Origin: Sinohyriopsis cumingii | Taxonomy: Eukaryota; Mollusca; Bivalvia; Unionida; Unionidae | Assembly: GCA_028554795.2 (NCBI GenBank) | Contig: CM068839.1 | Span: 46,531,440-46,595,439 of the forward strand | Length of the DNA: 64,000 nucleotides | Direction of reading: 5' to 3' | Part shown: one piece after another, positions 42,045 through 54,159 of the stretch | How positions within the stretch are numbered: position 1 is the first letter of the stretch | Layout of the letters: the number at the start of each line of letters is the position of its first letter | The notes under the pieces: model-generated | Databases searched by the model: none | What the model saw: the letters and a program-made list of their open reading frames with translations, nothing else | What the model was told of the DNA's origin: nothing | Translations under genes and position numbers: made by a program

Positions 42045-43008
42045 TACCATACATATTTCAATTCTATTGAATTGCTTCTAATAATATGTAAGAATTGTAA
42101 GAACAAGATTTGCATGTCTAAGTGTTAATACTTTTTAAGTATGTGCATGCCAGTAATTTTCATTGTCCTGTACTTTTAAATATTTTGCAATCATGAAATG
42201 CAAAATGTTTGGAAACACGAAACTCAATCCCGAGCTCAGGGTTAAAGTTTAATAACTCTGTAATTGTACTAAGAACATATTTGAAAACTACCACTTAAAA
42301 CCTACTGAACTGTTGGTCTTATTTCAATATGCTTAATTTGGATGACTACTATATTCATCTAAGCATCAGCTACATTAATGTGCATGAAATGTTAATGAAA
42401 AAATAGAATAAGTACCTCTAAAAAAACGCAAAAGGGAGGTAAATATGTTCTGAGGACAAACATCGTCCCTGTAGATGCAGCGAAGAAATAAAATTGTTAA
42501 TTCGCTCTAGTAAATTATTGAAAGTATTTCCCTCAGTAAATCGACTAATTCACAAACTGGAATAAAATAAATATAGGTCCTCTATATTTCTGTAAGATAG
42601 TTCGTTTACCTTCCCACTCGACCGGGCAAACATTGCATTTCATATGTGATGGTGGTAAAGGTGATCAAGTAGTTGAGTTTTGTATCTGCTTAGATGAGCT
42701 GCGACGTGAGTGATGCAGGGAATGTTCTTTTTTATTGAACATACTAATTCGCACACAAGTCATTAATCGTTACTTTAATAATGAAGCATGAGCTATTACG
42801 TCACAAAGCTTTGTGTGTACTTTTGGGTTGATGATTAGGGACTACATTATTCTCACGGGAATGCATAACTTCATCCTTTACATGAAAGGAAAGTGTCTTT
42901 AACACACTCATATTGTGTAACACAGAAGCCATCAAGTCTGACCGAAGTTAGGCATGAAAACTTTGATATTCCTTCGGACCACGACAATCCTAGATATTAT
43001 TTCCAATC

Positions 43009-43010
<2 letters not shown>

Positions 43011-43039
<29 letters not shown>

Positions 43040-43060
43040 TGTATGTATGTATGTATGTAT
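43011..43060. repeat. (ATGT)n microsatellite
   Basis: About 12 tetranucleotide units, passing directly into the 28-bp satellite, whose unit itself contains tgtatgcatatg. Confidence 0.97.
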
Positions 43061-43064
43061 GCAT

Positions 43065-44785
43065 CAAATTTGTATGTGTATGTCACAAAATAAAATTAGA
43101 ATGCATATGTCAATAAATACAATTTTGCATGCATATGGCACTATAATACAATTGGTATACATATGTTACTAAATACAGTTTGTAAGAGTATTTCACTATT
43201 ATACAATTTTCATGCATATGTCACTAAATACCAATTGTATGCATACATCACTATAATAAAATTCGTATGCGTATGTCACTATAATACAATCCCATTATAA
43301 TACAATTTGTATGCGTATCTCACTATAATACAGTCTGTATGCGAATGACACTATAGTACAATCCAACTATAATACGGTTTGTATGCGTATGTCTGTATAA
43401 TACAATATCACTATAATATATTTTGTATGCATATGTCACTAAATACCATTTGTTTGCATATGTCACTATCATACAATTTGTAATCACATGTCACCATAAT
43501 ACAATTTGTATGCACATGCCACTATAATACAATTTGCATGCATACGTCACTAGAATCAATTTGAATGCGTATGTCGCTATAATACAATTTGCATAAGAAT
43601 GTAAATACAGTACAATATGTATGCATATGTCACTATAATACAATTTTTATGCATATGTAACTAAATATCAATTGTATGCATACGTCACTATAATACAATT
43701 TGTATGCATATGTGACTATAATACAATCTGTGTGGGCAGGTCACTATAATACAATTTGTTTTCGGAGGTCACTATAACACAATTTGTTAGCGTATGTCAA
43801 TATAATACAATCTGTATGCATATGTCACTAAATACAGCTTGTAAGCGTATTTCACTATAATACAATTTCCATGCATATGTCACTAAATATCAATTGCATG
43901 TATACGTCACTATAATGCAATTTGTATGCATACGTCACTATAATACAATTTGTATGCATATGTCACTATAATGCAATTTGTATGCGCAGGTCACACTAAT
44001 ACAATTTGTTTTCGGAGGTCACTATAATACAATTTGTTAGCGTATGTAAGTATAATACAATTTGTATGCATATGTCACTATACTAAAATTGGAATGCATA
44101 TAGCACTAAATACAATTTGTATGCATATATCACTAGAATACAAGTTGTATGCGTATGTCACTTTAATACATTTTGTATTCACATGTCACTATAATACAAG
44201 TTGTATGCGTATGTCATTATAATACATTTTGTATTCACATGTCACTATAATACAAGCTGTATGCGTATGTCACTATAATACAATTTGTATTCACATGTCA
44301 CTATAATACAAGTTGGATGCGTATGTCATTATAATACATTTTGTATTCACATGTCACTATAATACAATTTGTATTCACATGTCACTATAATACAAGCTGT
44401 ATGCGTATGTCATTATAATACAATTTGTATTCACGTCACTATAATACAATTTGTATTCACATGTCACTAAAATACAATTTGTACGCGTATGTCACTATAA
44501 TACAATCCCACCTCAATGACATTTTTAAGAAAATGTCACTATAATACGATTTATATGCGTATGTCACTATAATACATTTTGTGTGGATATGCCACTATTA
44601 TACAATTTGCATGCATATGTCACTATAATACAATCCCAATAAAATACAATTTGTATGCGTATGTCACTAATCACAATTTGTATGCATATGTCACTAAACT
44701 GAGTTTGTATGCATATGTTACTAAGTACAATTTATATGCACGTGTCAATGAAACACAATGTGTACACATATGCCACTATAATATG
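43065..44785. repeat. 28-bp satellite, ~58 copies
   Basis: Unit tcactataatacaatttgta plus tgcatatg, with variants cgtatg, cacatg and aaatacc. Subfamilies alternate around 44150-44470 (cattttgtattcacatg with aagttgtatgcgtatg). Confidence 0.93.
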
Positions 44786-44879
44786 AACATTATTTGCTTA
44801 CCAGCATTATGTGATTTATAAAATGACGAGGACTGGATCAATATGTTAATGTATTGGATATGTATTTGTTATTACTTTT

Positions 44880-45075
44880 GCAGGGTCTCACTGAAGTTTG
44901 CTTATTTATCTGATATTATCCAAGCATGGTCTCACTGATGTATACGATATTTATATGTTTTTTCCAAAGCATGGTCTTATTGCAGTATTTGGTATTTATC
45001 TATTATTCATAAAGCATGGTCTCACTGAAATATGGAATACGTTTCTACTATTACCAAGGCATCGTTGCACAGTAA
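44880..45075. repeat. 45-bp minisatellite, 4 copies
   Basis: Unit gcatggtctcactgatgtat plus acgatatttatatgtttt. The 96-codon plus-strand frame (44898-45188) is carried by it and is not called a gene. Confidence 0.85.
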
Positions 45076-45189
45076 TGGTCACAGTATTTATTTTGGTCAG
45101 TTGGAGGAGTTACACTTTAGTAAACTTAAAATATTATAAATCATATCCATTAAAGAGAGATTATAACCGAAAATTTGGAATAGGATAGG

Positions 45190-46700
45190 ATAACCAACAG
45201 CATTTAGATAAGTTCAAAATCAATTCAAAATACTGAGGAAAAAGAGATTTTGTAATCCACTATATGTAGGAGTTCAGAACATTTATTGGAAACCTTTATA
45301 CATTTGGAAGAGCCATTTCCTCCTTTTTGTAACATTGGTGTTACATTTTACTGAGCTATTTGTAAATATTTCGTTATTGATCATAAAGTTATATTTGACA
45401 TAAGTGGCAAGTCACTATGTCGATATAGAATAGATTGTGTAAGGAATATATAGTGTTCAAATTTTATAAGGTTCTTCAAGACACACGAATATCTAGTAGG
45501 TAAAGACCTTCAAGAAGAATAACAAATAAACCGTTTTTTTCCTTCACAGATATTGCCAACTCTTTAAAAGATTCAAAGAAAAGATGGTCGCTATCGGAGT
45601 ACATAAATATTATGTTTCTGGAACTTGGAGAGTACTTATAGATGCAATGGTGAATTTAAACTGTGAATTCACCCGTGCATCACAGACGTATGAGTGAATT
45701 CAACATTGATATATATATCAGTGAGGAACTCTTCAGTGAGGGTTTTGTTTCGAATTCTTTACGTTACAGCAGTTTGGTCTCATATTTTTTTTTATCTATT
45801 AGTTTGAATAAAATATTTAGATTTGCTAGACTAACATATTCTCTGTTAGACGGATTCATATTTTTTATGAAGATATAAGGAATAAAGGAAAGCAAGCCTA
45901 CGTAATTGAAATAATGACCATATTGATTAATTTAAACAAACTTTTATTTGTATCAAAACTAAAAGACGTTCGTCTCTGAGATTCGTTAGGCACAGCCATT
46001 GGTCAGTATTTACGAGTAGACTGACAAATGTACAGCAATGTTCGAACAATTTCTTTAAAGACAATTATGTCTATGATTCTCGTGATGCATATTACATTAA
46101 ATTAATGCAACCCTATGAATAAAAGTCTTCACTGTTAGCTGATTCCTCATCCTGTACTCATCCAGTATGATTAAAATGTCAATTAATATATAACGGCGAT
46201 GTTGTGGTTTGTGTAATATTTCAATATCTCGACATAATACTTCATTATTGATCGACAGGTAGCGACAGCCCAACGGCTTAGATGTCATTACTCGTTGTCG
46301 ATGGGGTTGTACATGAATGTTGCTTCTGGTGTTGTACCTTTTGAAAGAAACTTAACGGACTGCAATTTTAATTTCCTTTCCATATTGTGTTGCAATTATT
46401 TGTATGAGGATACCATGCCCCTGGACGTAATTAATATATGACATGGGTTGCTTAATTTGGTTGAGGATTAATGAGGTTAGTTAGGTTCTAATACCAGTTG
46501 AAATTACAAGGATCCATTGGTAGTCCATTGACCTAAACTTACTCAAAATTCTCGCTGCAAGAGACGAATCCATATTGTACTTTATTTTTTTTATATATCT
46601 GCTTCGTAACTTTCACCATGGACCTAAAAACTATTCATAAATGAATCCAAAAATCTACGTAAAAGCAAATATTTGGCAGCGATTCATAATCGTTATAAGT
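45190..46700. other. AT-rich stretch, no gene seen
   Basis: Short frames at 45663-45878 (plus) and 46097-46288 (minus) have no recognised domain. Confidence 0.4.
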
Positions 46701-46708
46701 ATCGACTG

Positions 46709-46900
46709 TCGTTGTCGTGGGCTTAGCGTCATTTTTCAGCACAAGATAGGCTATAAATGGGAACCAGTATAACTGGTGGAGGAAGAACTATGGAAAACCT
46801 TATTAAAAACCACCTACGCACGATAAAATACTGGCAAGCTTTCTTAGATATCCACATAGGCCTAACACAAGACCTAGAACCCACGCGAACTAATCTGTAC
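46709..46900 (-). mobile_element. SINE fragment, minus strand, same family as 16382-16638
   Basis: Read in reverse complement it has agaaagcttgccag, then ttcttcctccaccag, then atactgg, then tatagcctatcttgtgctga and aaaatgacgctaagccc, matching the other copies in order. A weak box B (ggttctaggtc) is visible, but the head beyond it is replaced by a (CA)n tract. Confidence 0.82.
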
Positions 46901-46901
46901 A

Positions 46902-47008
46902 AACACACACGCACGCACTCACGCACGCACACACACATACACACACATACATACATACACACACACATACATACATACATACATACATACATACATACAT
47001 ACATACAT
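46902..47008. repeat. (CA)n/(CATA)n microsatellite
   Basis: Compound CA, CACG and CATA tract abutting the SINE fragment's 5' side. Confidence 0.95.
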
Positions 47009-47229
47009 AACCTTTTAATCTCTCTAGAAAAACACTTATTTACAGTTTACCACAGTCTAGACAATTTACATATTGTGTGTCCAGTTTATATGCTTCGATA
47101 TTACAAAATGTGAACATATCACTTTATATAATTCTGATTGGCTCCAATAACACCAAAAATTCTTGTGCAGTGTTCTCTGTACTGATCGGCTGAGATAGCT
47201 TGAAAATTGTAATAAAACACACTTCCTCG

Positions 47230-47375
47230 TATTATTACAACCAATAGTTTGGCCGCCATGTTTGAATCGATTGCCCAGAAAAGACAGTTGTGTCTGCATA
47301 TAGACAACTTACTCCATGCTCTAAAACTGGCGTTAAACATCAATATAGAAAAACAAAAACAACAAATACAAGTAA
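47230..47375 (+). mobile_element. Probable SINE tail fragment, plus strand
   Basis: tttggccgccatgttt and, 65 bp later, gctctaaaactggcgttaa followed by an A/AAC-rich end resemble the family tail, but the middle does not align. It could be a relative or a chance likeness. Confidence 0.4.
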
Positions 47376-47926
47376 GGGTTTTGATTCATTGATGGCGTGT
47401 ATGTAGTGTGGGTGGTCTAGTATACCCGTAACATGGAATCAACCCTATATACAAGAGTGATTTAAATGTTAACTTCTAGCAGTAAATAAGCTCACCTCTG
47501 TTCATAGGAGAGTGTGGCATAATCCGGTTTTCAAACCGATAGAACATTGTCAAACCACATAATTTATGTTATATAAAAGAGCCCAAACCATCCATGCAAT
47601 TTCCGACTGTCAACTGTTCCAATCACATAATTAAAATATCCCGACACAAATATGTTAAAGTATGTCTGGAATCTCTAAATCAAATAAAGATGTTGAACAT
47701 TTATGTCTTCTGAACCAAAGTTTATATTTATTCGGAAGGACGGTTTCTGTTTGCAAAAGAATATGCGAAAGAAAATCTACTTTTAATTGTTAAAAGTTAT
47801 TTACAAAAATCAACTCTTTTGCGCACAGGAAATGAAATGTGCAAGATTGCTATCAGAATGAACGAAATTATTTATTCTGCTTTCTCCATGAACTACTTCT
47901 ATATACATAGGATATACCCATTTTAG

Positions 47927-47929
<3 letters not shown>

Positions 47930-48000
<71 letters not shown>

Positions 48001-48032
48001 TCTGTGTGTGTGTGTGTGTGTATGTGTGTGTG
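47930..48032. repeat. (TA)n then (TG)n microsatellite
   Basis: TA 47930-47998, TG 48003-48032. 47380-47925 and 48035-49335 show no gene. Frames at 48394-48576 and 48992-49180 are Lys/Asn-rich without motifs. Confidence 0.97.
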
Positions 48033-49339
48033 ACATAATCGTATACAGTATGCAAATTAAATCTGAGCATTCTAATGATGTTCGTACTATAGCTTCACGT
48101 GTGTTATCACCAGAACCATTTGGTCAAGTAGACAGACGACTGTAAGAGGCAATGGCATACATAATTTACCACTAATTTCATTTGTTTTATGTTATGCTAA
48201 AATCTGACAATTTTTGTCCGTTTGAATGGATTTAAATTAACTAAAATATATAGATTCGTCAATGTTCTTTTTACGCTTTATTTGAAATGTAAACAAGATG
48301 GAAATTCTTTTATGCATATCACTACTTAAATATCCGTATGTATGAATGGATGAATTATCATATTAAACTAGCTATCCGTTAGATTATGTTTGTTTGGACT
48401 GGAATGTGCGTGATGTTACGTGCTTTTGGCTCTTACAAAACGTGTCAAGAAAACAAGCGAAGACAACAAGCTTTCTAAAATTTAAAAAATTATTGATTTC
48501 CCTAGAAAATCAGCGTGAAAATGAGGAAAAAACTTACGGTTTTACGAATCAAATCCCAAAAAAATCTAAGAACTAAAAAAAGAGAAATCCTAGTTCGAGT
48601 TCCGATGAAATCCAAAATCGATGACGATGACGTGAGTTGTAACCTGTGAAGTGCTGCAGTGTCGACAGCCTCATGTTGAATCACGGAAATTATTATTCCA
48701 GGTTTTTTATAATTCTGTGTAAATTTCGATACTTGTCTTTGCTTAATAATTATTTAGAGCACAATTATTTCAAGGAAATACAAACTTGAGATCCAAAGAA
48801 TTTGAAGAAAACAGAAAATTAGCCAAAAACTGGTCATGACATAAGACAATTTAATTTCTCAAGTTTTAAGGCAAGAATAAATATTATTTCTCGAAACATC
48901 AATCATAAATCTAAGTACAACGCAAAACAGATGCCCGGATGTCGGTCAATCCACTATAAAACTAGAGTTTGTAATAATTGCTACATGTCATTTGTCACGT
49001 ACCCCTAGTATGGCCTCCATGCCTCTTATGAATCTTACGCTGCGAAGGAATAGAAAAGGAGTTTACTACAAACTATCACTGATTCTGAATGTAGGTCAGG
49101 AACTAGGTCAGCATTATATAAAATATTACGTCAAAAATAAAACAAAATCAGTCAGAACTACACTCTATTCCAGTAAATAAAGTTACATTACAATAGCAAG
49201 TAATGGAAGAAAAAAATTAAAACTTACAAACAAACAATTAAATTAAATCAAATATCAATTAAATCAAATATACATAACAAAAGATGTACACATCTTTGGT
49301 TCATAACAGTCATTTTGATCAGACTGTCATTTTTATTGC

Positions 49340-49500
49340 CTTAGGGTAGCCCCTGGCCTTGCTGTAACACGACAACTGTTCTGATACAATACACTGAGGT
49401 AGCGATGGGCCTTCTTGTAACACAACTGGTCTTATGCCATGCCTCTTGGTAGCGCTGGGATCTCCTGTAACACAACAACTGTTCTGATACAATGCATTTA
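49340..49500. repeat. ~54-bp minisatellite, 3 copies
   Basis: The core ggtagcgctgggccttctgt plus aacacaacaactgttctgat is repeated. 49510-50165 is unannotated. Confidence 0.8.
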
Positions 49501-50164
49501 TCTTTGAGTGAATTCACTAAAATTATAAAAAGTGTTTAGCCAGTCAGTCAGCACTCTCGCATGATTGATTTAAATGATTCTCTAGAATTATATCTGGACG
49601 GCAAATTAGAAATTAATAATTTATGTTTATCACGACCTTATATAGAAACCTAAGACACAATAAGATGAAAAGGATGCTGGTCGTTAATTTGCTAGCAGAA
49701 TATTCAAAGGTGGAAAGGCCGTGTCAGTACATGTATAAACTGTCATTACCTTAAGATGCATTCTACATTCTTGGACAAAAGGTAGCTATCTAAACATGAT
49801 GTCTACAAATTACCATGAACTTAATCTACAGCTGACTATTACGGATAAATGTTTAGTGTTTATTTACTTTAACTCTTTTCATGATAGAATGTGTTAAAAC
49901 ACGAATAATATAAAGTTTAACACTGCATTGTGTTAATTATTTATCCACAGTTTTGAGAGGGAATATAGACCGATTTCACAATGTTACGTTATGTCGTTAA
50001 TGGAACGTTGAAAGAAACGTGCTTTAATAATTTAATGGGTTTAATCATTCATTCTAAATTCTCAATACAAACTACGTCATGGCCTGAAAGTTAGTTTTGT
50101 CAGTTAATGCAGAACAATATTAGTTATCTGGGTTCATTATTTAATGATTCCATAACACAATATG

Positions 50165-50290
50165 ACCAGGTATCTGCATTAGGTCTTCAATTTCATGACT
50201 TCCAAATGTATCTTCATCAGGTACTTGATGCCATGACGTTGATTGGTATCTGCATCAGGTGCTTGATTTCATGATGGTGATTGGTCATGA
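50165..50290. repeat. ~41-bp degenerate minisatellite, 3 copies
   Basis: The phrase ggtatctgcatcaggt plus cttgatttcatga recurs. 50300-50690 is unannotated. Confidence 0.7.
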
Positions 50291-50692
50291 GTCTCCACAT
50301 AAAGCATCCAATTAAAAACTGCATTTTCTTTTACCTGTAAAGAATACAATTAGGCTAATAGTAAATTAAGGCTAAATCTAAAATCAAACGCATAAAACAT
50401 AATGTCTAAAGAAAAAACATATATCTTAATCAATGTATTTAAACTTCATTATGACAAGATTAAATACGTATCGATTCATAAAGAAACCATATACAATCGT
50501 CCTAGCTTGTGCATGGATGTGAACATGCCAAAACCTTGATTAATTCTGCATGAAACAAATATAAATTTATTTTTGAATTATTCCTAATACAAATCTTATT
50601 TCCAACGTTCGTATCATCTTCATCAATAAACATTTTATATGCTCTTCATTGAACAGTAACACATACCCACATAATAAACATTCCATAACAGC

Positions 50693-50995
50693 ACAGTCTA
50701 CAATTCAGATGATAGCGTTGGGGCCGCAGGCCATCGGGTCCTACTGTATCTCTTTAAACAATATACATGACAGTTTACCATTGATATGACAGTGTTGGGG
50801 CCGCGTGTCTTCGTGTCGTACTGAATCTCTTTCAATAATGCACAGGACAGTCCACCATTGATATGATAGCCTTGTGGCCGCAAGCCATCGGGTCCTACTG
50901 TATCTCTTTCAAAATTGACAGCACAGTCAACCATTGAGATGATAGCGTTGGGGCGGGGTGCCTTCCTGTCCTACTGTATCTCTCTCATCAATTAG
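50693..50995. repeat. ~75-bp GC-richer minisatellite, 4 copies
   Basis: Unit gatgatagcgttggggccgc plus aggccatcgggtcctactgt and atctcttt. Copies alternate between gccatcgggtc and gtcttcgtgtc types. A 78-codon minus-strand frame across it is a by-product. 51000-51670 is unannotated. Confidence 0.88.
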
Positions 50996-51679
50996 ACAAT
51001 TCAGCAGCAGTGGTCCCCCTTCGATGCGAAGTCTGAAAATACGAATGTGTCAATGTGGCAAAATAATCGGACTCATCCGCTGCTATGAGTTAGCAAATCG
51101 AATATGAATTTGTAGAAGTTCATATTTTCCCAAAACAATTTTTAATTTGAAAAACAGACAATACTTTGGACTACTTCTCCTAAGATTAAAAAAGGCAATA
51201 ATCAACGACATGCCATACACTAAATTAAGTTTATAATCATGGTCATGCCATATTTTACTCTACATTACAAAGCTGTTTCAGTTTGCTATTACAGTTTATA
51301 AAATTTAACTATCTAATGATAAATTAAACTATAGACTAATCAGATGGTCATATGAAATATGTATTTGAAACCTTGTCTTCATATATATGTTTATTGTTTT
51401 AATTAAACATTGGAATTATGTTTTACTTTTGGTAAAATTTAAAGACCTTCTGCAACTTTCATTGCATGAAAAATGTACAATCGAAGAGAAAGCATATTAA
51501 TTTTATCATTATTGTTTCGTTTAAAATGAACAAATTCTTAGCGATACTATTCAATTTAAGAGGAAATAAAGGTTTTGAGAACCACATAGGTAGTAATAAT
51601 AGAATTGGATTGGCTTTCAATCAATCAGATAATCCTCTTAAATTTTAAATGAATATCGTCAGTCTCACTTTTTGTTAAA

Positions 51680-52215
51680 CCGATCATTCACTGTTACAAG
51701 CGTCTTTTGTTTGTCTCACGTAACTCCTTCACTGTTACAAGCGTCTTTTGTTTGTCTCACGTAACTCCTTCACTGTTACAAGCGTCTTTTGTTTGTCCCA
51801 CATAACTCCTTCACTCTTACAAGCATCTTTTGTTTGTCTCACATAACTCCTTCACTGTTACAAGTGTCTTTTGTTTGTCTCACGTAACTCCTTCACTGTT
51901 ACAAGCGTCTTTTGTTTGTCTCACGTAACTCCTTCACTGTTCCAAGTGTCTTTTGTTTGTCTCACGTAACTCCTTCACTGTTACAAGTGTCTTTTGTTTG
52001 TCTCACATAACTCCTTCACTGTTACAAGTGTCTTTTGTTTGTCCCACGTACCTCCTTCACTGTTATAAGTGTCTTATGTTTGTCTCAAATAACTCCTTCA
52101 CTGTTACAAGTGTCTTTTGTTTGTCTCACATAACTCCTTCACTGTTACAAGTGTCTTTTGTTTGTCTCACATAACTCCTTCACTGTTACAAGTGTCTTTT
52201 GTTTGTCCCACGTAA
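51680..52215. repeat. 41-bp minisatellite, ~13 copies
   Basis: Unit tcactgttacaagcgtcttt plus tgtttgtctcacgtaactcc and t. A spacing of 41 was counted (51729 to 51770). It passes without a gap into the 66-bp array. Confidence 0.93.
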
Positions 52216-53412
52216 CTCTTTGACACACTTTCATTTAGTTTCAGGAACTCAATGTATAGTGTGTTTGTTTGTCCTACATAACAATTTGACACACTTTGCT
52301 TTAGCTTCAGGAACTCAATGTATAGTGTGTTTGTTTGTCCTACATAACAATTTGACACACTTTGCTTTAGTTTCAGGAACTCAGTGTATAGTGTGTTTGT
52401 TTGTCCTACATAACAATTTGACACACTTTGATTTAGTTTCAGGAACTCAGTGTATAGTGTGTTTGTTTGTCCTACATAACAATTTGACACACTTTGCTTT
52501 AGTTTCAGGAACTCAATGTATAGTGTGTTTGTTTGTCCTACATAACAATTTGACACACTTTGATTTAGTTTCAGGAACTCAATGTATAGTGTGTTTGTTT
52601 GTCCTACATAACAATTTGACACACTTTGATTTAGTTTCAGGAACTCAATGTACAGTGTGTTTGTTTGTCCTACATAACAATTTGACACACTTTGCTTTAG
52701 TTTCAGGAACTCAGTGTAGAGTGTGTTTGTTTGTCCTACATAACAATTTGACACACTTTGCTTTAGTTTCAGGAACTCAGTGTATAGTGTGTTTGTTTGT
52801 CCTACATAACAATTTGACACACTTTACTTTAGTTTCAGGAACTCAGTGTATAGTGTGTTTGTTTGTCCTACATAACAATTTGACACACTTTGCTTTAGTT
52901 TCAGGAACTCAATGTATAGTGTGTTTGTTTGTCCTACATAACAATTTGACACACTTTGCTTTAGTTTCAGGAACTCAGTGTATAGTGTGTTTGTTTATCC
53001 TACATAACAATTTGACACACTTTGCTTTAGTTTCAGGAACTCAATGTATAGTGTGTTTGTTTGTCCTACATAACAATTTGACACACTTCACTTTAGTTTC
53101 AGGAACTCAGTGTATAGTGTGTTTGTTTGTCCTACATAACAATTTGACACACTTTGCTTTAGTTTCAGTAACTCAATGTATAGTGTGTTTGTTTGTCCTA
53201 CATAACAATTTGACACACTTTGCTTTAGTTTCAGGAACTCAGTGTATAGTGTGTTTGTTTGTCCTACATAACAATTTGACACACTTTGATTTAGTTTCAG
53301 GAACTCAGTGTATAGTGTGTTTGTTTGTCCTACATAACAATTTGACACACTTTGCTTTAGTTTCAGGAACTCAATGTATAATGTGTTTGTTTGTCCTACA
53401 TAACAATATGCT
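52216..53412. repeat. 66-bp minisatellite, ~18 copies
   Basis: Unit tttgacacactttgctttag plus tttcaggaactcaatgtata, gtgtgtttgtttgtcctaca and taacaa. Sixty-six is a multiple of three, and the unit lacks stops in one frame on each strand. A 405-codon plus-strand frame and 217- and 112-codon minus-strand frames (CYVGQTNTLYTEFLKLKQSV repeats) therefore coexist. Diverged copies continue to about 53560. Confidence 0.94.
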
Positions 53413-53564
53413 TTAGTTTCCAACATAATTCTTTTGACACTCTTTGTTTTTGTTTCCGAAACTCAGTGTATAGTGTGTTTGTTTTTCCCACATAACTCTT
53501 TGACACAGTTTGCTTTAGTTACCGGAACTGAGTGTATAAAGTGTTTGTCTGGGGATGTTTTTTC

Positions 53565-54025
53565 TTTGTTTCAAAGGTCACATGATACATAAATATTAAC
53601 ACAATATATTAAATACTTATAAACTCTAATATGTTTCAACTTATTATGGAATTATATGACACGTCTCCCAAAATAAAATATACATTAATATGTTTTATAA
53701 GGGTTAGATTCTTTCATCGGTCAACAAAGAATAATCGATATGTCCAGTTACAGTAATGACAAAAATAATTGTATTAACTACATTTCTTCAGTCTTCATTG
53801 CTTAGAAACCTTTATTTAACATCAAGGATAGCTTATCTTAAATACATTTGCATCTCCAGGTTCCATGAAAAGCACGCAAAGTGTTTCTAATGACACTAGT
53901 ATCGGTCACTCACGAAAATGGCAAACAACTCTCAAGCAATCGTTATTCAAGAAATGTTAATTTCATACTTTTAGTGAGGTCTGTCAGAGCGAAGTCATGA
54001 AGTCTGTTTTCGCATGAAGTGGTTC
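53565..54025. other. Unannotated stretch
   Basis: No frame, RNA gene or repeat recognised. Confidence 0.45.
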
Positions 54026-54029
54026 TTGT

Positions 54030-54151
54030 GTCTTCTTACTGTAATAATTCTATAAGCATATGTTACCTTTCCAGATCAATCTTAAACAGCGTCTTCTTAC
54101 TGTAATAATTCTATAAGCATATGTTACCTTTCCAGATCAATCTTAAACAGC
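54030..54151. repeat. Exact 61-bp tandem duplication
   Basis: Two identical copies beginning gtcttcttactgtaataatt (54030 and 54091), so a very recent event or an assembly duplicate. Confidence 0.95.
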
Positions 54152-54159
54152 GTCTACTC

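Noticed and set aside
52199-53416. 405-codon plus-strand and 217-codon minus-strand frames
   Set aside because: A 66-bp unit without stops in either frame keeps both open. There is no start context or family likeness.
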